64,000 nucleotides of DNA from Gremmenia infestans (taxonomy: Eukaryota; Ascomycota; Leotiomycetes; Helotiales; Hamatocanthoscyphaceae). Location of the stretch: positions 310,001 to 374,000 of the forward strand of contig JAFEVB010000010.1 of assembly GCA_032629725.1 (NCBI GenBank), written 5' to 3'. The notes beneath the pieces are model-generated. The model ran no database searches. It was not told where the DNA came from and saw only the letters and a list, made by a program, of their open reading frames with translations. Both the position numbers and the translations under genes were made by a program. Of the stretch, positions 55,582 to 64,000 are shown piece by piece (the stretch's first letter is position 1; each line of letters opens with the position of its first letter).

Positions 55582-58232
55582 ATGTCAACATCTGCTGATT
55601 CGATGCCTCACAAGACCATGGATTTGTCCGCAGAAATGGCTTCCGCAGTCATCACTTCGAAGAGAGAGCGGGAAGAGTCTATTGTCGATCTATCCGAACA
55701 AGACCCAAACATCCATATCTCCGGTACTGGACGTTCCATCCCAATGCCCTCAATCAACTCGAGCGCCTACCTTCCACCAACGAAACGAGCCAGAACTGGT
55801 CCGGCTGCTCAATCCTCCATTCTCGACACCACTTCTACTTCAATCACCCCATGTCCCGATACCAATGGGCCCGAGAACGAAGCATCCACATCCAAAGATT
55901 ACCCCCCAAAGAGCCCAGAAACTTCGGATACCGCGTTGGATTCACCATCCCCTCCCTCCAATATCCCCGGAAAAGTCAAGGCAGCCGCGTCTGAGCCCAA
56001 TCAGTCATGCAAAAACTGCAAATATTTCCAGGAAGACGTCAGAAAATGGAAAGACAGTGTAGTCAAAGCCCAAAAGAAGACACGCGAAGTAAACGGCGCG
56101 AATTCTGCCCTCACGACCGAATTCGATGCTTTGAAAGCCAAATACCAGCAAGCAATCGGCGATCTGGAAGCTAAAGCCATACGAAATGGTCAAGGCGAGG
56201 TGAAGAATTTCGATGTGTCTGGTGTTGAGGCAGCAAATCTGGAAGATCTCCAAAATCAGCTGCAGGATTTGCAGAGCAAGTTGCAGGCGGAGCAGAATGC
56301 ACATGCTGAGACTCGAACGGCGAAAGAAAAAATGATTATTGCTCACGAAAAGCAACTTCAATTCCAGAAAGATACGCGTCTGATGACCCAAGAGCTCCTG
56401 AGGAATGCCAACGAAACCAAGAAGAAGGAGGTTGATGTTGAAAAAGCCAAGTATACCAAGATGGAGAAAGAATTTCACGAGAAGATTACGCGTTTTGTGA
56501 ACGATCTCAACAACGGCAATAAAGCTTATGCGCAGGCCTTGGAGCATATCAACGTCGTAATGCCCAAGGCACATGCTAACCAGCTGCGCGAGGTAGAACA
56601 GTACTATCAGGGACAGATTGGTGTCCTGGAGAAAGAAATCCAAGAATTGAGATTCAAAAACTCAACCTCGGAGACCGAGGGATACAAGCAATGTCAAGAG
56701 TTTGAGCATGAATCTCAACTCCATCTTGAGTCTGCGAAAAAGTCAGCACTTGAGCGTGAAGAGTTGATGAGTGCGAATGCCAAGCTGGCAGAGGCACACA
56801 AGGGTTGTGATGAGAAGCTCGCAAAGCTCACCCAAGATACCGAACTCGCACACGCCAAGGTCCAGCGGATGACCGAGGATTTGGAGACTGCAGCAGTCAA
56901 AGCAGCTGATGACATCAATAAGCTCAGTGCTGATCTTATCGACCTTCAGCACAAGAACGCGGATTCTGAGGCTGCAGCTATTAAGGCAGCTAATGAAATA
57001 AAAAAGCTTAAGGCTGATATTGTCGAGGCCAACGAAGAAAAAGCTACCAACGGCAAAGCATCAGCAGAGCTCTCAGCATCAAAGGAGCAGCTTCAGCATG
57101 CCGTCTCTGCCGCAGGCCATGAGGTTGGCTTGGACCTCTCTGAAGATATCGCCGAGAGTTATGTACTGGAGTCCGTTCGATGCATCAAGTCTCTCCGCAA
57201 GGATAAGACTATTCTAAAGCAAGAACTCAAGAACCTCAAGAAGACCAACGATGAGACTTTGCAGAAGGAGCGATCAGAGCATCAAAATGCCATTAAGGCA
57301 AAACAGAACCAGATCGACTCTTCCAAGGACATCCAGCAGTTGAGGAGCGCCCAGGCCCAGCTTCGATCTCGTGAAGAGGATCTCCAAAATGGAGAAGATG
57401 CTCTTGCATGGAATGTTTCTAAATTGCGGCTCGGAGAGACCAGATTTGAGGATGAAGTGCGTCTCTACATGGCCTATTATGAGGCTCATGAGCAGGAGAA
57501 GAAGATACTCAAGTCCCGAAACAATGACTTGAAGACTAAGCTGGCATCTTCAAAAGAATCTCGCACGTTTGGAGGATACCGAGAGAATCCTATCCCGGTA
57601 TACTCTGGTAACTACCGTGAACGTGCTTCGCGTGGTACCAAGAGATGCGGGGGTTTTGCACAACGACCAGCCTCAAATTCGAGCTCAACTCAAAGCGATC
57701 CAGCCCCTCGGTCCTCAGCCTCCGATACGTCTATCCCAACCACCTCTTCTACGCCTGCTGAGTCTATCCCCGCTTCGAAGACGCCACACAATGCTGCTTC
57801 TCCATCTGCCGCTAAGAAGGATCAAGAAGACCCTTCAAAGGAGATTTGGCATGATGCTGTACACTACCAATTGGAGGAATATGATGCTGAGTGTGAAGAT
57901 GATGAAAACATCTTTCCATTCATCAAGTACTTGACTCCACTGTTATTTTTCATTGGGCTCCTCTTCTTCGGTATTTCCAACTACTTGTGGGGCCAACAAG
58001 ATTACCTGTACGACCCGGCTTTTGCTTGTTGGCTTAGCAAGGTGTTCTTCTACGGCCTAAACCCATTTGCGGATTTGGGGATGGATGGGTTTTTGAATCC
58101 GACCTCCGTGTTTATTACTCGTAAGTAAATCTCCATCGTCTTTGATTCGAGAAAGATTTAGGAGGAATTCAGACTAACTTATTGATAGTTGCCTTTCTTG
58201 CTGGCTGGTTCAGCAAACTCATACGTGCTTGA
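55582..58232 (+). CDS. 860-residue coiled-coil single-pass membrane protein (family member D)
   Basis: Exons 55582-58120 and 58189-58232 (GTAAGT donor; tiny second exon, phase 1). The start MSTSADSMPHKTMDLSAEM is chosen over an upstream non-ATG extension. After a 140-residue Ser/Pro-rich segment with basic patches (PPTKRARTG), a CxxC pair (SCKNCKYFQED) begins about 540 residues of coiled coil. The heptads include LEDLQNQLQDLQSKLQAEQN and the partly repeated DIN/EIKKLxADxxxxxxxNADSE block. Next is a Ser/Pro linker, an acidic segment (EEYDAECEDDENIF) and a TM helix (YLTPLLFFIGLLFFGISNYL, about 783-804). The 55-residue tail ends FLAGWFSKLIRA. The short second exon supplies this hydrophobic end. 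The layout resembles golgin or nuclear-envelope tethers, but no homology can be claimed. Confidence 0.82.
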
Positions 58233-58445
58233 TGTTCTACTTCTACCTTTTCGGCATTGCCTCATTGGTTCTGATACATTTTCCGATGTCCTGTACGATT
58301 GATTACGACGATTACGACGAATATACCCAAACATACATATAATATGGCACTGCTACGCAACCACCCCCCTTCACCCAATAACCAAACCCATCTCCACCCC
58401 CTTCGACATTCTTCCACCGCCCATTCCCCAGGACATGGGACCAAC

Positions 58446-58534
58446 AACATTTAACCAGGCATGTAAGCTGATTTCTGACTTCACCGTGTCAGAAACCCCT
58501 CTACTTTGAGTGGGGATCACTTCCTTGGTTGCAT
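58446..58534 (+). repeat. ~90-bp direct repeat, copy 1
   Basis: Runs from ACATTTAACCAGGCATGTAAG to TGCATA. It contains CCCCTCTACTTTGAGTGGGG, an imperfect hairpin. Matches copy 2 at roughly 80% by eye. Confidence 0.85.
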
Positions 58535-58626
58535 ACGGTCTTTGTCCTTCGAATCACAAGTGGCGAGTTTGCTGGAGAACAAGGAGTAAGACATGCATCA
58601 TCCAGCGTGTGGGACAAAGGACTGTG

Positions 58627-58718
58627 ACATCTTTCAACGAGGCATGTAAGTTGATCTCTGACCGCGCTGTGTCAGAAACCCCTCTACTCTGAGCGGGGAT
58701 CACTTCCTTCATTGCATA
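58627..58718 (+). repeat. ~90-bp direct repeat, copy 2
   Basis: Runs from ACATCTTTCAACGAGGCATG to TGCATA, with CCCCTCTACTCTGAGCGGGG. Same orientation, 181 bp after copy 1. Confidence 0.85.
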
Positions 58719-59830
58719 AATGTCCTTTAGTTCCTCCGTGTTGGTGATGATGTCTGGTGTTGAGTAAGTGGTGGAGCTGTGGACAATAAAGAAAAAGCAA
58801 CATAATGAACGAAAAGAGACGACGGTGGGGGAGGAGCGAGGCTGATGGAGTAGGATATTGGTTTGAACATGGAAAGCTCAGTGCTCACCAGTGGTGGATG
58901 GAATTATTGGATCGATTTGGAAAGATGGCCAGAATGTAAATCTTCGGTCTGTGAAGTATTTACTGGCCGGTGATATAGATAGGCAGCCGGGCTTTTCACG
59001 CCTCTATTTTTGTTCTTTACTGCATTTGACAATCTCAATTCAGAAAAAACATCTACTTTGCTTAATTATGTGTGAGACCTTGTGAATTCAATGTAGCGCA
59101 CTGGTATGATGGGAACATGTACAAATCCGCAGATCTGACGTCTCATGACTAGTGGCCAGTGCTTGGGTTCTACGCAATACACGGTAGATTTTTATTGCGA
59201 AGAAAGAAGGTACAGACTTCTAGTGTCTTGTAACTAGGGCTGTCCAGGCTTCGAGTACGCTGTAGAGAATGAATCTTCAGTTGTTGCTAAACCGATAATT
59301 GTCTTGCTGACCACGATTTGCTTTAGGAACCTTTGGCTTCTGTTAGCATTTCCTAGAAGGTAATTTGGACTCACTAATCAATACTATTATCGTTGATGTT
59401 TCTTCAACGAGAATACCGTGATCCAGCGTGAATGTTTAGAAAAAGAACCTGAGATCTGTAGAGGTCATCAATTAGGATTCCCTATAATTTGGTTTACTAC
59501 TCCCTTTCTTTATATCCGCAGTTAAAAACTTTTCGATATACTGCTCTCTAGATTGTTTCCAGCTCTGACTTAATTCCAATTGCCGTTGTGCCGCCGTGTT
59601 TGATTTTCTAAGGAGGCGAAGGCCCCTTTGCCTGACATCATCTCAAGCCTCTAAAGGTGATCTCTAAACTCGATCTGAGTATAATCAATTGACCTTATTC
59701 AAAAGAGGCAAAGCAAGAGATCAGCTCAGCAGATTTTTCGATTTTGCTGCTTTGAATGTGGCCATTACCTATGCCGGTACCGTTGCGAGGTATATATATG
59801 TGCAACGCTTCATTCTATTAGGTAGGTGGT

Positions 59831-60309
59831 TTACACGCTAGAGCTAAGCCCACCGGCTTTCACAAACTTATTCTTCTCAACAGGCTCATCATGCTCGTGA
59901 CCGCACGAGTTTCTCTTTGAATTGTTCCTACTCTCCGCCTTTCCCCAGTAGCTGTAAAGTCCCTCTACAAAGTTCCAGTCCGTCCGATTCTGTTTCTCCG
60001 TCTCGTTTCTCTTACAATTGTCCTTGCATGACAGGCATTTGACAGGAATCTCACTGTGGTGGTCAGGCTAAAATTAAAACGCAACTCCTGCAAGTGAAGC
60101 AAGGAAGGAAGGACTTACATTTCGATAGTTTCAGTTCGGAAGTGCGGACTGACGGTTCCAGGCTGGCGCTCATAGTAACCATACCCTTCATCACGGTAAA
60201 CAGATGTACTGCTACCTTTCTCTCGTACTGTTCTCTTGGCTATTGCTGCACCTTCTCTGTGGCTGGGTTTAGATGGTGGAGATTTATATGTGGCGGGCAA
60301 GTCATCCAT
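59831..60309 (-). CDS. Small Cys-containing protein, two exons; 5' end uncertain
   Basis: From ATG 60309 the frame reads MDDLPATYKSPPSKPSHREG, RTVREKGSSTSVYRDEGYGY and HFRTETIE. It splices at AT|GTAAGT (near 60115) to an acceptor at ccacag (about 60051), giving IEIPVKCLSCKDNCKRNETE, DWNFVEGLYSYWGKAESRNN and SCGHEHDEPVEKNKFVKAGG, with a stop at 59831-59833. The second exon has C-x2-C-x3-C and a later Cys-Gly-His. The protein is basic, about 138 residues, with no TM or signal. Just upstream, one codon after an in-frame TAG (60310-60312), another 96-codon frame extends to 60603. It may be an upstream exon or part of the same gene interrupted by a stop. Family unknown. Confidence 0.5.
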
Positions 60310-60862
60310 CTGCTAGGTATCATAGCCAAGATCCGGTTTCCGTGCGGCAGTGTTGCCCCTTCCATCAAATGCAGATTTTCTATAGTTGTCTCGTTCTGCG
60401 ATAATGGCTATATTCATCGCGTCAACAGATGGAGTCTCAAGTATAAAGGTATGTGGACCATATGGCTCGAGAAATTCCCTGACTTGGTGTGCTGTGCTAT
60501 GTATATCCATTAAAGGCTTGTTTCGCGCCAAGAATTGCAAAGCTTGCTTTTGAATGGTCTTGGATGCGTTTTTGGAATTTAGCTGGGTATCTAGGGGGAC
60601 CATTTACTCATGGTGGGAAGGAAATTCACATGGGTTGGGTTACTCATAGAGTCTCTGATTCACAGGCGTTTTCAATGCTATCTCATATTCACTCACTCAC
60701 ACCGTACCAATATCGTACAACTCTAATTCCAGCAAACCTTCTAACACCGGAATTCGTTAAAAGTATCCAAATCCGCGAACACGACAGGCGTCTTTTCCCT
60801 CTTCTCAGGCCCAGGCCATTATCACAAACAACACATCCTCACCTCCTAGTGGAAGATCCAAA
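60310..60862. other. Spacer with uncertain minus-strand frame
   Basis: A minus-strand frame at 60313-60603 (NASKTIQKQALQFLARNKPL, VREFLEPYGPHTFILETPSV) is protein-like but lacks context. It could be an upstream exon of the small Cys gene. The rest is promoter-like. Confidence 0.3.
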
Positions 60863-61240
60863 ATGAGTTCACCAACTTCACCCCAAAACCTTGCGGGTAC
60901 AACCCAGCAACCCTCCTCCAACTCCCAGCCATCAAGTCCGAGGCTCCCGACGCCCACTTCCTCTCCCCCACCACCCATCATCGACTCACACACAACATCA
61001 CCTCCACCGCCACCTTGCACGAGATGCAATCGCGTCTACCAAACGGGCAAAGCCGAAGGCCTCTACGACGGTTTCCGAGCCGGCATACATGCGGGCCGCG
61101 AAGTGGGGTATTTGGAGGGATTCTCAGAAGGTTTGGCGGCTGCCATGAAGATGTATCGGGAGGAGTGGAGGTTCGCGTATGAGTATGAGTTGAAACAGAT
61201 AAAGCAGAAGAGGTCATCAGGGACCTTTTTCAGGGGTTAA
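60863..61240 (+). CDS. Deca-GX3 (Yae1/Lto1-like) repeat protein, 125 residues
   Basis: An intronless small protein. The N-terminal 50 residues are Ser/Pro/Thr-rich and disordered. CTRC precedes an unbroken run of eight G-x3 units (GKAE GLYD GFRA GIHA GREV GYLE GFSE GLAA), followed by a helical basic end (MYREEWRFAYEYELKQIKQK). The G-x3 periodicity is the hallmark of the deca-GX3 motif of Yae1 and Lto1, adaptor proteins that deliver Fe-S clusters to the ABC protein Rli1. Here the usual Lto1 N-terminal LE-rich helix and C-terminal Trp are absent. It is thus a member or mimic of that fold rather than a confident orthologue. The CxxC just before the motif is unusual. Confidence 0.65.
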   Translation: MSSPTSPQNLAGTTQQPSSNSQPSSPRLPTPTSSPPPPIIDSHTTSPPPPPCTRCNRVYQTGKAEGLYDGFRAGIHAGREVGYLEGFSEGLAAAMKMYREEWRFAYEYELKQIKQKRSSGTFFRG

Positions 61241-62273
61241 GGTGAGAATATAAAGGCGTTATAATGTGCAGGATACTAGTTCGCGTTTATAAGGAAGGGA
61301 AATAGAGAAGTGTCGGAGAAGGGGTCACTAAGAGCATGGTGCAACTTCATAACTTGATAATTTCCTAATTGGCTAGGAGAATACGGCCTGTACTTTAACA
61401 AACTGCACCCTTTTAACGATTGTTATAGAATACTAGCCTATGTGAGATGATAAGATCTTTTTCCATGCTTATATATGTGATGACAATATTTCAAGCGCAC
61501 CTTCATATTCTTCGACACGTTAAAAAGTCTTTTAGCGTTAGTATCACAGGTATCGTATCGAGCAATGGTAATCACTCTTACTAGTTAGTAGCTACTAAGA
61601 CTCAACCTGTGTGTTGCATTCGTGTTTATCTAAGTCTTAGTGTGGATGAGGAAGAGAAGAGGTTTTAAGGGTTATATCTACTAAAGAATTGTCATAGGAC
61701 GAATACTAGGACTTTGAAGCTAAATCCAGCGGCGTTCAAAAGCGCTTATAAAATTCTAAATATCTCACATACTAGTACTAGAATTTCTGGACTCTACCTA
61801 GTCTAGTGGTTAGCTGCTTCGATTTTGCTTACCATTTTCATCCAAGCACCGTCATCTCCTAGTACTGTAACGGACGAAGCATCCTCTATGGCATCAATCT
61901 CATATGCATCCCTTCTTTAGATAGTAATTACAGATACAGTTGTTAGTCTTTCATCCCTTATGCCAAGCAGCTGAAGGGGAATTGCTATCTCCTCCTACGT
62001 ATGAAGAACCCTCCATAGGATTGATCCAAAGGCATCTTTGTTCGGGAATCGTAATCTTAGGAGTTAGGTCAAATTATCTACTATTTGACTAATACACGTT
62101 CCTGACGCCGAATTTCAGATATATATAAAACCGTTTCCTTTACTCTGCAACAATTCTTCACCTCTTATCATTAACAACAACTTCCCTCTTACTTGCAATC
62201 GAATGTCAATCAAGTGTCAAGACACAATAATCAAATGTCTACCTTAAGAACTATACTAGTATCTACTTTTAAG

Positions 62274-62348
62274 ATGGTTCAACTATCCACTATGACTATT
62301 GTTCTCACCTTGGTGCTCTCCACCATGGTAGCTGCTAAGAGCTGCTAA
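62274..62348 (+). pseudogene. Secreted-peptide gene broken by a 10-bp tandem repeat
   Basis: The ORF MVQLSTMTIVLTLVLSTMVA-AKSC looks like a signal peptide with an A-A cleavage site, then stops at TAA inside four tandem 10-bp units (62331-62370). Another frame continues as SCKSGGIYYYKSLPDQ, followed by a GTAAGC donor, as if it were the mature part. The unit is not a multiple of three, so repeat gain shifts the frame. A TATATAAAA box about 150 bp upstream and a CA/CT-rich leader suggest a once-functional secreted protein gene. Confidence 0.5.
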
Positions 62349-62370
62349 GAGCTGCAAAGAGCTGCAAAAG
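62331..62370 (+). repeat. Four tandem 10-bp units
   Basis: Units GCTGCTAAGA, GCTGCTAAGA, GCTGCAAAGA and GCTGCAAAAG lie exactly head to tail, covering 40 bp. Confidence 0.95.
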
Positions 62371-63012
62371 TGGTGGTATTTACTACTATAAAAGCCTCCC
62401 CGACCAAGGTAAGCAATACCAAGACTTAATACAAGTTTTAGTTGTTTCATTTATAATCTCTAGAGGCTATTGTAGGTTGCAGTATAAAGAGGTTATGCTT
62501 TCTTCGCTTACGTCAGCTGCGCCAAGTCACATGACTAGAAAGGTCCGCAACTATTCCCTATAGTCCTGATACTCTTTATCATCTTTCTCTTTATTGCTTC
62601 TCTTCTTTATTATCCTATTTTGTTTTGACTTATCTCTTAATCAATCCTTTTAGAGCTAGTATTAGATTTGATATAATTGTATTAACGATATGACTGAGCT
62701 TTTAGAGTCATGTGACTTAGTGCTAGCTGACTAAGCGAAGAGGCATAACGTCTACATAGCAGATCTACGATTGTGGTCTATATCATATCACATAATATCA
62801 TAAGTACGAATACAGTCCACCGTAACAAGCTATGCAGTAGAAGTGATCACTTCTGTGCTACGAACAATAATATTTAATATAATAGTCTTAGTTTAGAAAA
62901 GACATATAGTTATAGTAGACTTATAGGTAGGAAAGCCTATCGACTCTTATCGTCGATTCGGCTATCAAAGCCACAAACCAAAAAAAAATTTAAAAAGGTC
63001 AAATAAAATTGA

Positions 63013-63133
63013 TGAGAAGAAGGGGATTCGAACCCCTGCAGGTTTCCCTATGAGAAGTCTCACTGATCTTTAAATCAGAAAGATACGAAATCGTATCTTG
63101 AGCCACACGCCATAACCACTCGGCCATCTTCCC
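63013..63133 (-). tRNA. Class II tRNA with intron, probably tRNA-Leu (CAA favoured)
   Basis: On minus the 5' end GGGAAGA pairs with TCTTCTC at the 3' end (one G-T pair), with discriminator A. The D-arm is GCC-GAGTGGTTAT-GGC, typical of Leu/Ser tRNAs. The T-arm is AGGGG-TTCGAAT-CCCCT. Total length is 121 nt, so an intron of about 35-40 nt is implied. CT-CAA-G in the expected loop position favours anticodon CAA, and fungal tRNA-Leu(CAA) genes normally have introns. A 9-bp hairpin (AAGATACGA/TCGTATCTT) starts at this point. However, I find no good 3' partner for the anticodon stem TGTGG, so anticodon assignment and functionality are uncertain. Confidence 0.65.
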
Positions 63134-63899
63134 GATGTCTTATATTTTGGGAGAATATCCTTATTTTATTATATTCGACCGTTAAACAAAATGAGCGGAG
63201 TAAGCGTAAATCGACCCATATTATCGCTTAACCCTTCCTGATCTAGTATAGTATAGCTCCTAGCCGAAGCTCTTTTCTTTTAATCATATATATCTCTTCA
63301 GTTCCTCTTTCCTTCTGATTTAGATCGATATACACCACTCTACTAGTAAAATCACTACGTTTGTTTAATTCAAAATCCCACTTTTATTTGTTTTTAGGGT
63401 TTCTCAAACCGAAGGTGCGCATCGCCATGAACTCGCTTGGTTGGGCACAATTCGCACCTCGCATAAACGAAGCATAGATGCTCTCCTATATGCGAACGGC
63501 CTTGAGCAATTGTTCCCAATTAATACTGTTACCATATATAGAAATGGTGATGGGGTATGGCGGTGGCCCACTTCTCGACTCTCGAGCCCAGCAGCGGTGT
63601 GGACACACCCTGACGCCAATCACTCAACGCGACTCAACCTCTACGAAACAAACTCTCAGAAAGCTATACTGATGAGCAACCCCCTTTCCTTTCCTTTCCA
63701 ACGAGCAACACTCTATATATACCAATATGCGAAGTAGATGGGAGATAAAGTGTAACATTCATCAAATTCATAAGCCATGATTTCAGGAGATAACTTGCCT
63801 GCATTTCATCAATCGATTGATCATTACTCATCACTGCTACACCAGCAGCCAGAAACCGTAGATTCCAGACCCAAACACCCCTGATCCACACCTGCACAC
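63134..63899. other. Intergenic spacer
   Basis: 770 bp between the tRNA and the 3' end of the last gene. Short frames here are not convincing. Confidence 0.4.
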
Positions 63900-64000
63900 T
63901 CAAACCTTTAACTTCTCCAACCACTCATCCGCTGTCATAACCTCACTCCTCTTCTTAAACACCTTCTCCATCAACACCTCATGAACAGGCGCCTCATCCA
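63900..64000 (-). CDS. C-terminal end of a gene leaving the window
   Basis: The minus frame DEAPVHEVLMEKVFKKRSEV then MTADEWLEKLKV ends at TGA 63900-63902. It is helical and charged, with a Trp-containing last helix, and coding-like. The rest lies beyond the edge, so the family cannot be named. Confidence 0.55.
   Translation of the reverse strand, partial: DEAPVHEVLMEKVFKKRSEVMTADEWLEKLKV

Larger units (their letters stand above)
58233..59830. other. Intergenic region with a ~90-bp duplication
   Basis: 1.6 kb. Contains the direct repeat at 58446-58534 / 58627-58718. The remainder is AT-rich, with no ORF of substance. Confidence 0.5.
61241..63012. other. AT-rich, gene-poor tract with a broken secreted-peptide gene
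   Basis: 1.8 kb with frequent stops and TA-rich words. Apart from the short signal-peptide ORF at 62274-62348 I see no intact gene. May be partly RIP-mutated. Confidence 0.4.

Noticed and set aside
55334..56062. 242-codon ORF overlapping gene D
   Set aside because: Another-frame shadow of the Ser/Pro-rich N-terminus of gene D; His/Pro/Arg-biased translation.
62331..62370. Selenocysteine or programmed frameshift signal
   Set aside because: Simple tandem 10-bp slippage explains the frame change; no structural evidence for recoding.
63441..63737. 98-codon ORF near the window end
   Set aside because: No conserved motif, and overlapping frames of equal quality on both strands.

Overview
The window looks like nuclear DNA of a filamentous ascomycete (Pezizomycotina). 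Genes carry short introns of about 45-110 bp, most with GTAAGT/GTATGT-like donors and CTAAC/CTGAC-like branch points. It holds a Zn(II)2Cys6 regulator, a Dal5-like transporter, a P450, an NSUN2-type tRNA methyltransferase and several small secreted or tail-anchored proteins. A Leotiomycete is my guess but cannot be proved from sequence alone. Intergenic spacers are long (0.5-2.5 kb), and two AT-rich tracts (about 19.6-21.3 and 61.2-63.4 kb) look like decayed, possibly RIP-mutated DNA.

Layout. 0-8.3 kb: the 5' part of a carboxylesterase/acyl-protein-thioesterase-like hydrolase, a CCxTG/HNH-like plus APH-kinase fusion, a Zn2Cys6 transcription factor and an anion:cation symporter-type MFS transporter, all on minus. 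9.7-16.1 kb: a damaged protein kinase, an SDR gene with an in-frame stop, an unknown protein with a duplicated WPN motif, a SnoaL-like protein and a stop-interrupted fragment. 16.9-19.6 kb: an unknown 369-residue protein and a six-cysteine secreted protein. 21.7-38.8 kb: a disordered/coiled-coil single-pass membrane protein, a small tail-anchored Cys-rich protein, a P450, the tRNA m5C methyltransferase NCL1/TRM4, an epoxide-hydrolase/dehalogenase-like hydrolase embedded in a short repeat family, a second alpha/beta hydrolase and a class II aldolase. 41.0-58.2 kb is dominated by three very large plus-strand proteins (1179, 1435 and 860 residues). Each has a long low-complexity N-terminus, coiled coils and one transmembrane helix near the C-terminus. 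59.8-64.0 kb: small unknown genes, a deca-GX3 (Yae1/Lto1-like) protein, a broken secreted-peptide gene, an intron-containing class II tRNA and the 3' end of a gene leaving the window.

The most interesting items are (i) the set of four tail-proximal-TM coiled-coil proteins (21.8, 41.0, 47.3 and 55.6 kb), which show pairwise C-terminal resemblances and lineage-specific internal repeats; (ii) a recurring lesion type: at least three good coding regions (10.58, 25.69 and 53.64 kb) are each repaired by one extra A in an A-run, which points either to homopolymer errors in the assembly or to real decay; and (iii) several small novel genes recovered by working out splicing by hand. Splice sites were assigned by eye from frame, consensus and protein continuity and should be treated as predictions.
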